A stretch of DNA of 64,000 nt from NCBI GenBank assembly GCA_034620365.1, contig JAQGEQ010000322.1, positions 62,001-126,000 on the forward strand. Direction: 5' to 3'. A program made the position numbers and the translations under genes. The stretch's first letter is position 1. Each line of letters starts with the position of its first letter. This document shows positions 1-12,344 of this stretch, one piece after another. This stretch comes from Pegea sp. RAD2-039. Its lineage: Eukaryota > Chordata > Thaliacea > Salpida > Salpidae. Below the pieces are notes generated by a model. It was not told the DNA's origin. It was given only the letters and a program-made list of their open reading frames with translations, and made no database searches.

Positions 1-3000
1 AGAAAGTTTTCAAGATGATTTTTGAATAAGACTACTTCACATAAATGTTTTTTATAAGAAAAATCAAATCCTCCAAATAAAACCTGTTTTTTTTTAAATT
101 TTTTATTCCAATGCATTAAACACTTTTACTTTATTAGTTTTAGATTCTATATCAGCAGCTATTTGAATAAATTATATCTGATATTGAATTATGAATACTT
201 CCGTTCTTAAAAATTGTATTGTAATTATTTTTAATAAGATCATTTTCTTAAAGTTACTCTGAAATTATTTTATATGAAAAAGAACTTTTCTGAAAAGGTT
301 AAAAGTTTAAATTAGTTCCATAAAAATTTCAACTCAAATTTTTGAAGAATAAATTTAAATTACTTTTTCAAGTCATAAAATGTTTCAGTAATTAAATGTT
401 ATCAACAAAGTTCAGAAAACAAAACTTGATAGTTAAATGTAAAGTGCTTTGAACGAATCAACAATTTGAGATAAGCAAAAATAAAACAGTTTTAAGAATG
501 TTTTGTAACTATTGAACATATGCTGAAAGGAACTGACAGATGTTTCTTAGATTGATAAATCTTTTATCTTATCAAGTTAATTCTTAATCCGTTTAGTAAA
601 TTCGTCCATGAATTTCAGAAATATTAACAGAAAAAACTGAATTGAAGGTTTTTATTCAATTTTTATATTAAAAATGTTGAAAATTAAGCAGCAAATTTTA
701 TGAATAAATCTTTAGATTTTAAACATTTTAAAAAAGTAAGACTACAAGATACAATTGAAGAAAAGAGATTCTTCAATTAATTGATTAATTAAATGGATGC
801 CTTTGAGCTTTAAGAATAAAAGTCGTAAATAAACAAGAAGCTCTCAGTGGAAGTTTACTTGTTAATAATAAATGAAGGTTTTAATTCATTTCACTTTTCA
901 AAGTATACCGCACCAATGAAAAGTTCTACTCAAGTCATAAGTAGAAGTCTCTTGAATAAAATATATTTGTCTATTTGTGATACTATTTATCTAAATTTGT
1001 TAAGAATTTCTTAACTTTAAAAGTAAGAAGTACTTTTTTGAAAGTAAGTATTGAAGTTATTTAGAGACAATGTATAATTTCTCAGTTTATTCAAATTCAC
1101 TTTATTCATCGGAATAAATTTGCAATTGATTAAAACTATAACTTTACAGTTATTCAATACTTAATTATATCTTTGAAATTGCCTCAATACATAAAAGTTA
1201 GATGAAAGATGTTTAAAATTAATGGTATAAAATGAAGTTGTTTCAATTACAATGTTTGAGTAGTTTGATAAAAGGTTGTAAAGTAGATAAAAGTCAACAG
1301 CAAAAATTAATAAAAGCAAACATACTTATTTACATTACTTAAAGAATTTGAATATATGATATAATCCATATTTTTATTCAAAATTAACCCATAATTGAAA
1401 TAGATATATTTTTTCTTTGACAGTTTTAATCAAATACAGAAAATTACAAGAAGCACAAAGAAAAATGACTGCTGATGCTGCTTCTATTTAGAGTAATTCA
1501 TCAAATATTAAAAAAATTGATGGAGAAAAAAGAAAGCGTATTATGAAAAGGTCTAATGAAATAAATATTTGATCGATAATATATTGGAAATAACTCAATA
1601 AGCTAAATGGTTTCTGAAAATCGTTACCTTTATCAACTCTAAGAAATTTTTATGAAATACAAAGTAATTTTTCATATATAATCATTGATTTTTATTTTAA
1701 ATTATATTTTTTATCAGTAATATTCAGTTTACAGCAGATACAAGGCTTTTTTATCTCTATTGTTCTGACAAAGTATATTTAAATGTATTTTAGAGTTCTT
1801 ATATTCTGAGTTTAACTAAACTTTGCTTAAAAATGATTAAAGTTATGGAAACTTACGAATTACAAAGATTTTATTTTAGCTGAAAAAGTATTTCACCAAA
1901 AAAATAGCCTTTTTCACTTCAAGAGAATTCTCTTTATTTTGTAGCTAAGCTTTTTAGTTATTTCGTAAAACACTAATTTTAAGGAAAGCTTTTTGGTCTT
2001 TAGTTTTAGAATGATTGAGTTCAGGTGGCTTTTTTTTAATTTAGTGAATTGAAAGAAGATAAATACTTGTTTGTATGATAGCATTAATCGATAAATTCCC
2101 CATTTATATTATCAAAGTCTATCAACCAAAATAAATTTAACTAATCAGTTGATTAATTTATTATATATTTTACATCAAAACTAATTGATAATTTAAATTA
2201 ATTAGATATTTAAGTTTGTAGAACTTATAAGTAATTGAAAGTTTTATGTGTGATTACTAATACATTTCTTATATGTATACTGATAACATGATAAAACATT
2301 TTCTTACAAAGTTTTGTTTTGTCTACATTACAAGAGAAGGTACAAAAGTCATAAATTATACAAAAATGTAACTCATATTTTATTAATAAAATAATATTTG
2401 TACGTTGTATAATTTGGATTACAATAAAGTTTATTTACAGTTTACTGATAAGATAATTTTTCGATTAGCAAAAATCTCTCATTATATCAAATCTCAATAT
2501 TGTATTGAAATTTTTCAAAATTAAATATCCTTGAATGGAATTTTGATATTTTTGATGTATATTCAGCATTTATCTTTTCACTGCCAAAATTTGTCCTTTT
2601 AAATTAATGGTGAAGCTTAAAGTTAGTAAGAAGCTTTTAATAATATTGATTAAACTGAAAATTTTACTTCATTTATAATTAAATTCTTTGGTAGCTTTCA
2701 GTAGTTAAAATAGATCTAAAATCAATATCAAAAAAGTGTTAAGCGTTTACTTGAAATTGTTTTACCAAAAGTTTCAACTCCGGTAAACGAAAAACTTTTA
2801 AATTCTAAACTGTTAATTCTAATTAGTCTGATAAACTCAATGTCAATTGTAACGAATATACTTAAAAAACATTAATCATTGTGAGCAATTTATAAAATAA
2901 TTTTATTTAATATTAAACTTATAATGTTTTCAGTTCTTTGAAAAATTGTAAATTTCAGATAATAAATTTGTAATCAATGATTAATGATCAGAAAAAAACG

Positions 3001-5990
3001 CATCATTTGTAAAAAAATGATAAAGGTTGTTTGCTTACAAAAAACATTCTAATTTTTGTTTAATTTATAATAAACTTATGTCTTGTGAGCTAAAATTTTA
3101 TATATTTTATTGTACATTATATGAAGAAGCAGATATTTTTATATGATGGTTGAAAATGATTCATTAATGAAAAAATCCTTGTTATGAATATATTTCGGTT
3201 TTTATTCCACTTAATTCTCTATTTCTACGAGAAAATTCTAAGCTAGTATTGATTTCAACAAAATATGGAACCACAAAACCAAACTAATTGAAACTCATCG
3301 ATTTTTTTGAAATTATTTTAATTTAATTAAAATTTATTTTTACCAAGTTCAGTACGTTCACAAGCAAGTGCTTGAAAAATTTTACCAAAAATGTTATTTA
3401 ATTAACTTGCCCTAGTTTTATTAATCTTTTGTTTTTAGCTTAAAAAAAATTTGGAAAAGTTTTTTGATGAAATTATAGTTTTATTTTCATGGTTTATTTT
3501 ATAAAATTTTATTATTAAAGCTCTTAAAAGTATTTGACTTGAAAAAAAATCTTGAATAAAAACCCCATAAAAAATTATAAAATTTTAAGAGGTTTTAATC
3601 GTATTTAGGATTTTTTTATTTCAATAAGAAGTAAAATTTAATAATTCTAAAAATAAAAGACTTTAGAATGAAATAACTCAAAGTAAAAAATGAATTTTAA
3701 AATGAATTGTAAAAAAAAACATTTTTTTGTAAAATCCAAATTTTCAAAGATTTTATATTTAGTCAATTAGTTTTAATCAAACTTTATTTAAAATCCATGT
3801 TTTAAAACTTTTGTATTTGGGTTTCTTCAATTAAATGATAGAGGTAGAAATGCTTGTTTAAAAAGAACATTTTAAACTACAAAATTTTGCAATTATTAAA
3901 AAAAGTTTAAATTAAACTTCAGTTTTACAACTTATTTTTGTTTTAAGAAATAAAATTTCAATTAAACTTTTAATAATTAATCTTAAATAAAAAATACTTT
4001 GATTGTTAGTTGCTTCATTTTGTGAATTCTAGCAAATCTTTGCAACTATTGAAAATCTTATTTTAGAATATAAATTTTATGCAATAGCAGAAAATATTTT
4101 TTGTAACTCGTTGCTATTTTAATAAAATTATCTTCAGGTTAAATGAATTAGAAATGATCTAATCAAAAATGTACATAAATCGATTTCTTTAAGGCCCTCT
4201 GAGATTATATTTAGTGACAATATTCATGTTCCTTATACTCAAGATCCAAACCACATCTTGCTTTAGCATAGTTGCTGATGAAAACAACAAGTTCTTAAGT
4301 ATAAACAAATGTTATTCGTTTCTCAATAAACAACAAATTATTTATTTTATTATAGGATAAAGCGTTTGCCTAAAAATTTGCAACTAACTTTTAAACTGAG
4401 CTTTTTTAAAGTTTTTTCTGGAGCTGGTTAGAAAGTATCTCAAAAATGAGTTAAATAAAAATGTCTTTGGTTTAACTGCAACATCCTTAACAAATTTTTA
4501 AGACTACAGAATATTCTCAAATATATTTTATTTTTAAATTTTTTCCAAAAAGGTGGGCTTTACTAGTTTCTATAAGCAGCAGAACAGGTTTAGAAAAAGT
4601 GGCTATACAAGAAAAAATACAGATTACTTTCAGGTACAGAACGTTAGCTTTAAACACATCACCTTACGCCTTGATAAATAATTCACGATATACAAATAGA
4701 ACTACTAAAAGTTTGTCATACTCTTACTTAAAGGTATACAGAAATTCAGAAAATGTTTAAACATTTGAGACCTAAATAATCTTTAATTTTGCTCTAAACG
4801 TTATTTTAGAATTTTAAAATACTAGCTTATTTTCATATATTATATTAATAATATTAAAAATGCAATTAAAATATGTTTTATTTGTAACAACAGAAAACAA
4901 AACACTAAATGAGATATGTCCGAAGCAAAAAGAGATTCGTAACAGATAATATTAGTTGTAATAATATTTATACTATCAACCAACAATTTGAAAAGTTTCA
5001 ATGAAAAACAACTTTCTTCTTATGTGTACAAGACTATTGATTTCTTAATATCACCAGAGACTTTTTCTAATCGAAAGATTTGTCAGTAAAATCCTCTAAA
5101 ATAGGATTTTCTTTTTACAGGTTACTTTCGTGAAAACTACAAAAAATAAGTTTAAAAGACTAAACAATTTTATATATTTAAAAGAGTTTGACATATAATG
5201 TCGTCAACTTTAAATAATTTTTATGAATTTACATTTTTTATAAGAAGGTTTCAGCTTTTTAACTATTTTAACCCATATTAATGAACCTAAAAGTTGTTTA
5301 ACATAAAAATTAAAGTCTAAGATTTTTTGTAATTACTTTGTTTTCAAATACTCGTTGATAAATATTTCATGAATATAGAAAAAACTTTATTGTATTTGAT
5401 GCCATAGTTTTCTATTTGAAAAATTAATTCTTCATGAAAATTACAGAATGAAATAGTTTAGAAAAACATGTATGTTGAAGTGAGACTAAATGTAAAAAAA
5501 ATTAAATTATAGAAGAAAAAAGAACTTGTAACTATCTAATATTCGATGAATAGAAAAATTCCTTGCTTCATTATATAAATAATTTAAATAAACTTTAAGT
5601 ATACGTAATGAAATAATATATACTTTTATTAAAAATGATTAAATAAATTTTGTTTCGTCATTTAGTTGAAAAATATTTCTAATTAAAAGAGAAAACAAAA
5701 TTAATAAATAAATAAATAAAAATGGTTTTTGTGTAGTTTGAATCAAGTATATATACAACAGAATTAATCTAAGACTAGTCGTACTTAAAAGTATTCAATT
5801 TGTTCTTATTAGTTCAAGAAGTTTTTATCAAACTTTGCTAAACAAAAAAACGATATTTGGATTAGAAAATTATTTAACTGTTTTTGATAACCTACAAAAA
5901 TTAAAAATAGATTATTAATATCCATGAGTTTATTTTTACAGAAAAGTTTTTTTTTCATCTAAGCATTTCAACTTATCTCTACAAAGCCGA
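1..5990. other. AT-rich stretch upstream of complexin, no gene seen
   Basis: Very AT-rich sequence with frequent stops in all frames. I recognise no protein fragment, tRNA or mobile element here. It may hold 5' untranslated exons and regulatory DNA of the downstream complexin gene, but nothing in the bases shows this directly. Confidence 0.5.
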
Positions 5991-6005
5991 ATAACTCAAT
6001 TGGGC

Positions 6006-8323
6006 ATGGATTTCATTGTGAAGCAAGCTCTTGGAGGTACGTATCACATGTTAGTTTTTTATTAAATTTTGGAAAACCAAATAAAAACTGTTGTACTTTT
6101 TCATGTTTAAATTTCAAACAAAAAAATTCCTTGTAAATAATATTATCTTTATTAATTGAGACTATACTCGGCTTGACATATAAGAACCCTAACATTAGTT
6201 ATAATCAAAATAAGTCTCCAAAAAAATTTTAGAGATATGCAACCAAAAAGATAAAATAATCTTTAAAAATTATATTATCTACTTTTAGAAAATCGTTATA
6301 AACTATTTTTTATTTTAACAAATGACAACTATTGTTTGATTTAAGGATATTTGGTCTAGTTATATTTATAGGTTTTAGTTTACAGTATATACTACCAACA
6401 TTTTTTTAATGAAATATTTTCATTCTTTTATGAGTTTTTCAACAAATAAATCATATGATTCGGAGTAGATAGTGATTAGTAAACGTAAAATGATGCAGCA
6501 ATTGTTAAGTATGTTACATCTAAATTCTAAAAAATATAAACTTTGAAGTATTAATGTTTAAAATACTAAAGATTTTTTTGAAATTAAAAGAAAAATTTTT
6601 AAGCAATTAAGATCCAGTAAACGAAAAACTTAAAAAATCTTAGAAAAAATTGTAAACTCATTTTGTGATCAATATTTTTAACAGTTATAAAAGTCATCTG
6701 AAAGAAACTTATCATTTTATTTACAACTTTAGAAAAGTTTTGTTAAAACTGCAATTTAATGCTTAGATAACTTCTGTGAATATTTTGAGAATTCATTTTA
6801 AATTACAGGGGCCACAAAAGATCTAAACAAAATGATGGACAAAAATAATGAAGAAGTGGACCCAAAGCAATTACAGGCTGAAAAAGAAAGACTTGAGGCC
6901 CTTGCAGAACAGGAAGCAGAAAGAAAAGCAAAACATCATAAGATAGAAGTAGAACGTGAAAAGGAAAGGCAAAGAATACGAGATAAGGTTTGTAAAGAAT
7001 AGTTATATGATGTAAAGATGACTTCTATGAAATGAAATTGTAAAAAATTGAAACTTTTGAAGAAATTATTAGTTGATGAAATCTACAATTTTTTAAATGT
7101 TTCATAATACTTTCAGTATGGTCTAAAAAGAAAAGATGAAATTGAAGCTGAAGAAAAAGCTAATAGAGAACGGGAAACAGTAGGAAGACTAGGAAGAACT
7201 AAGAGCCAATGTCGAGAAGATGAACCAGAAGATGAAAGTTTGTTTTTATAAATCAAAATAATTTGAATCATAGAGTAAACGTAAAAACTATCTTAAGACT
7301 TGATGAAAGCATCATGAGTTGATGTAATCACATTTGTAAGTATAAAATGAATGATATAAGTAAAAAGATATTATAAAAATTAATCTTGCTAAAGTATATC
7401 CTGGAAGTTTTTTAAAAGCTGTTATTATTAAAATAAATAAATTTACAGAAACTAAACAGTTCAATTTATTCACTTTCATAATACTCATTAAAATGTCATG
7501 AAAGTAAAATTTAAACCTAAAAGTTAATCTACTAATGGGAAATTTTATTTCAAAGCCAATTTTCTAGATTATTTTACGCCTAAATTACTGGTTAAAATCA
7601 CAAAAGTACTACCAAAGAACAGTTACTGATGAATTTTTTTAATAATGTAATTAGAGACATTATCTTGTTCGGTTCAACTTTTTGACCATCTAATTAATAT
7701 TGTTTATTTATTAATAATATTTCAGCAACTAAACGTCAGATTAGCCAGGATTACTTTTGATGAAATAAATATAACCTTTAAAATAAAATTAGATATCAAA
7801 GGACATTTTGCTGGAATGAAAAATTCATTAGCAAAAGAAATTTGTACTTAGAAAAATGAACCATATTTTAGAGTATTAATATTGGATAGAATTTTTCTAA
7901 AAGTAATTGTATTACAACATAACATTATACAAATTAAGAACAGTGTAATAAAAATAAGATAACTTAGAAAAAGGAGATGTTTGGTTCTGTAAAACTTCGA
8001 CCACATGTCAAATACATATTCAATATTTTAATTTTTTTAAAGAAAGAAAAATATATTAAACTTTTGATAACTCAATAAGAACAACTAATATTACAAAGAA
8101 TCATAACCTTAAAAAACAAATTATTGTTAATATTCATTACTATGCTAAGCTTTAATCATTTTTTTTTGATGAGCTAACATAAATTGTCTCAATCTATGCT
8201 TTTAGAACAATGATACAAAAAGTAAATTTACTACTTCAAGGTCTCATGGCTCAAGCAGAGAAGTCATTTGGAGAATTTCAACAAAAGGTTTCATCTGCTA
8301 CTGAATCGTGTGTAATTGTTTGA
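6006..8323 (+). CDS. Complexin, CAAX-ending isoform
   Basis: Complexin binds the assembled SNARE complex and clamps or promotes synaptic vesicle fusion. Exons by eye: 6006-6036, 6809-6987, 7117-7237 and 8241-8323, giving 137 aa with phase kept at every join. The N-terminus MDFIVKQALGGATKD is the family signature, like vertebrate complexins. It is followed by a charged accessory helix (KERLEALAEQEAERKAKHHK) and the central helix ending in RIRDKYGLKRKDE, the conserved SNARE-binding segment. The last four residues, CVIV, form a CAAX prenylation box, as in fly complexin and vertebrate complexins 3 and 4. The start is the first ATG before the conserved N-terminus. The last acceptor (after TTCAAG at 8240) was chosen because it is the one that keeps frame into CVIV. 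An upstream AG at 8205 would put a stop in frame. A competing terminal exon lies at 7726-7760. Gene identity is firm; the 3' structure is inferred. Confidence 0.88.
7726..7760 (+). CDS. Candidate alternative terminal exon of complexin
   Basis: A strong acceptor (pyrimidine-rich, ending TTTCAG at 7725) precedes a short exon in the right phase to follow the exon ending at 7237. It would end the protein in TTKRQISQDYF after EPEDE, 121 aa in all, with no CAAX box. Fly complexin is known to make isoforms with and without the CAAX end by switching last exons, so this could be the equivalent switch. It could also be a chance acceptor, because the added segment is only 11 residues long. Confidence 0.45.
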
Positions 8324-10446
8324 AGCAAGTTTTTTTTGGATTGGGCTTTGTATCTTCCAGCAGAAGTTTATCTGTTGTCACTTTATATTATGTAACATAC
8401 AAAAATATAAGATTTTTTTTGTAAATTAATCAGATGTATTTGTGTTACTTTGGCATAGTTTTGAAATGTTCTTTATTCATTACTTTAAGTCACTTTCTTA
8501 AGTCACTACTAAAGCTAAAAGCAATCACGTTAGCTGGTGAAATTTATATATTTTGATCTTTACGAAATTGTTCTTAAATTTATTGACCTTTAAATAATCT
8601 TCAAATGTCAATAAATTGTTCATTGAATGACGCAAAATGAAAAGAGTTTAACTCTTTTCAACGAAGTGAAGAAACTGACTAAAATGGGATTTTTGCTACC
8701 GCCTAACAGCTGCCTATTACAATGAAACGAAAAAAGAACTTCCACCATTTCGACTTCTAGGGCTATTTAAAGGTGAAGCTATTTATAATTTTTCTAGAAT
8801 TTTTCTTGAAAAGTATTAAGGTATTTGTGGGCGAGTCTGCTGTTTGCATCTGTCTGTTTGAAACTATAAATATATTGAATGTTACGAAGAGTCTTCAAAT
8901 GCTGTTAATCTAAAGCTGATAAAATTTTACAAAATTGAAGTTCTACAAATTAAAAATTTATTTTGATATCCTAAAATCTGTTATAAGAATAACATTGAAA
9001 GGTTCAACTGTCACTATTATTTAAAAGGTATATGAGATTCTAGAAAAAAGTGTATATTGTGAAAAACCAGAAAATAAGGTCAGCGAGGAACCTCAACTAC
9101 TGAAAAGTATCTTTAAGTTTGAAATGGAATTTTAATAAATAGATAAAAAGGGTGTTTGTTGATGAAACAGGATTTTAAAGATCAAATTTTACACCAAATA
9201 TCTAAAAAATAGTTATTTATGTGATTATTGAAATAATCAAAGAGTTCTTTTATAAAGTATATTTAATCCAAGACATAGAGACATATTTTAAAGCCTTTTA
9301 AACTTTGGAAAAGTTAAAAAGAAATTAATAACCTTATTTAGGTATCTAATAAAAAAATATAAAGTATTGTAAAATTTAGAGATGGCTTGCATGCTTTACT
9401 TAGAGCTAATAATCAATAATCTTTTGTAATCTCTGAATACTCAGCAACTAGTCAAAGAAGCTTGGACAAAAACCAACTCCCAAAACTTCTTTAAGATGTT
9501 TTTCAGTTTCGTCTGAGTAATTTTATGCCAAAATGAAACCAAAACTGTTCTTCCCTTGATTTCAACCTAACAAGATAACAGACAAAATATCAGCCACCAG
9601 TTCGTTTTCAAACTTTCAAAAACGAAATCTGAAGTTTCAAAGTTGATCGATAGAACTTTTAACTCTAACTTACAAACCATTGGAAATTTTTTGAAGATGT
9701 TTATAGATCGACCACCTAAAAGATCTCCATGAAAGCCAGTTCAAATGCTTCCAACAATCGATGCTTGGCTGTGATCAAAGCTACTTCCAGAGGTCAATAC
9801 ATTGCGTGCAAAGTACATCATGTGATAAACCATTGGCTTGGAAAAGGGGGCATTACTTGGCAGCGTTAATTAGAAAAAAAATTGTGCAAGTCCAGAACTT
9901 TGCCAGGAAAAAGTTGCCAAAGATAATGACAAGACTTACAAATGATGCTGCGAGATTGTGGCTTAGATAAAACTTTTTGAATAGAAATATGAATCAGATT
10001 TTTTTTAAATTTACTTTAAACTGATTTGATATTGTGAGTTTAAATGTTGTCATTTTTTTATTGTCAAATAGAAATTTTACAGAAAACGTTTTTGAGTTCA
10101 TATTTTTTCGAAATTTTGAATTAATATTTCATACGATTACTAAGACATAAGTTTTAAAATCTAACTTGAATTTCTTCTAAAATATTTTATTTTTATTTGT
10201 AGCTGGTGAGATTTCTTTAAAATACATTTTCAGTAAATCTATTTATTAGCTTCAGATGAAAAACTATCTAAAACGATTTCTTAACAAATCAGAACTGAAT
10301 TAAATATGATAGAAATTAAAACTATCTATTAAAAAAGAAATAAACAAATAATAAGTATCTCAAATGATATTTTCTGTTAGGCACATTCTGACTTCACCAT
10401 TTTTTCAACTGTTTTTTTCAAACACCTTCAAAATAAATTGAATGTT
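8324..10446. other. Gap between complexin and the coiled-coil gene
   Basis: Mostly AT-rich noncoding sequence. Two parts stand out. A perfect inverted repeat with 10-bp arms lies at 8639-8659. A stretch at about 9440-9970 has a more even base composition than its surroundings and a short open frame, but no recognisable protein; it may be an eroded mobile element. Confidence 0.4.
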
Positions 10447-12314
10447 TCAAATTTCATAATAAATTGACATAAGATTTACTTCAAGTTGTTCGTTAGACAT
10501 TAAAACTTGGTATTTAGTATCAACTTCTTCAGATTTTACATCAACTGACTCAACTGTTGTGAGATCACCTTTATGGTCATCTAAAAATATTACAAAAATA
10601 TCAAAATAGTTTGAATTGAAAAAGTAACAAAATTAAAGAAATTTATAAAAACCTTTAGATGAAATTGGAGTTGATAAAAGCAGTTTGTGAGTTAGTAATT
10701 GTTGCGTCTCATTTAACAAATTGGTAACTCTTACTAAATCCTTTTTAACCAGATTCAATTCATTTTCCAAGAGTTCCTTTTCTTCTTCAAGCAATTTATT
10801 AAGAACTAATTGTTCTTCTAGCTAAAAATTAAATAATTTTCCTATCATTTATTTACACATCATCAAAGACATTTGATAAAATCATTTCAAAGTCTTCTAA
10901 AACCTGAAGAGTAACTTCAACTGAGCTTTCACCTGATGAAGACTTCTCATCAACTTGTAATCTACTCTTCAAGCTCGCCACCTTAACAAGCATCAAATTT
11001 TAAAATATAAATTTTAAAACTTTATATACCCACCTGATTAATAAGTGAAATATTTTCACTTTTTAAACGTTCAATAGTTTGTTGTAAATGTTCAAATCTA
11101 GAAACTGTTTTATCATTTCGCATATTAACTACAGTGATGTTATGTTCCAACAAATTTTGAGTATCTTGCAACTGAGTAAAGAGTTTTGATTAAAAAATAG
11201 ATAAAGATTAACTAAATCTAGTAAATTGATGAAACTTAATTACTAACAGCTAAAAATCTATTTTGAGTTAATTCTAATTTTTGCTGAAAAGAAACTTTAG
11301 CTGAATATAATTGCTCTGAAAGATTTTGTTTCGATTCAAGCTTTAATTTCAAAGCAGAAATTTCTTCTTCTAAAGAACTCCTGAAAAAAGGATTTTTCGA
11401 AAAAAATACAAACTTAAAAAGTTCTATAAAAAATAGAATAAATTATATTAAAGACAAATTGTACCTGCTAGCATACAAACAGGAAATTGTTTCTTTTAAC
11501 CCCTTAATTGTGCTTTCAGCAGCAGTTAATGCAAAACTCATTTTAGAAGAGTCATCAGACTGAGTTTGTTTTTCTGTTTTCTTCGATTCCTCTAAAAATC
11601 TCTTTTTTAAAACATCACATTCAGATTCACTTTTCTAAAAAGCAATTTCAGTTGATTGGAATTTCAAGATATTACAAATTAATTAATTATTTATAACTAA
11701 CATAAGTTTCTAATATTTATCAAAATAGTATTCAAAGTAATTAACAGATGAAAGTTATCTTTGTTTGGTAAAAATCTCCTTTAAATCTTTAATATAAATC
11801 AAATAATTCGAAAACTTTTAAGTTGAGATTATTAGTATTGCAAGAAATATAAAAAAGCAATTTTTGAGTTTCAAAACGTTGAAACAAAAAAAGAACCTTA
11901 AGTTTAAGTGTGATGTTTTCTAATTGCTTGTTCAAAATAATTGCTTCACTATTTTGTGATTCAACTTTTTCTTCTAACTTTTTTGTAGTGACCCTACGAA
12001 TTCGTAGTTCCTCAATAACCTTTAAAAATATTTACAAGTAAATATAAATATTACTCTAAAAAGCATTATCTTTTCTTTTGCTTTAGAACTAGTAATTTCT
12101 GTCAAGGAAAGTTAATATAATCCTAAACTTTTAAAACTAGAGTAAAATAAGATAGCTAAAAATAAGTTTTAATTTTCCATAAAATACAGAAAATTTATAA
12201 AAAAAAACAAATAATGTAAAATTGAATAAGTCTCTGAAATAAATAATAGAATGAAAGAACAGAAAGAATTTTTACCTGTAAAACCTGATGAGGTACATTT
12301 TTCAATGTAGACAT
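10447..12314 (-). CDS. Coiled-coil protein of unknown family
   Basis: I do not recognise the family. Eight exons join in phase on the minus strand: 12276-12314, 11897-12019, 11465-11634, 11248-11380, 11034-11171, 10904-10981, 10653-10821 and 10447-10580, giving 327 aa from the ATG at 12314. Nearly the whole product is heptad-like and rich in Lys, Glu, Leu and Gln, for example LEEEISALKLKLESKQ, FEHLQQTIERLKSENISL and LEEEKELLENELNLVKKDL. No membrane segment or catalytic motif is seen. The frame stays open upstream of this ATG to an acceptor-like TTTTTTTAG, so the true gene may extend past 12343 with further 5' exons that I could not find. Introns are 52-262 nt. The look resembles centrosomal, ciliary or golgin-type coiled coils, but that is only a class impression. 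Confidence 0.72.
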
Positions 12315-12344
12315 TTCCGAAAAAATCACAATTTTATTTAGAAG

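Noticed and set aside
6013-6195. 60-codon minus-strand open frame at the start of complexin
   Set aside because: Antisense to complexin exon 1 and its intron; low-complexity AT-driven protein.
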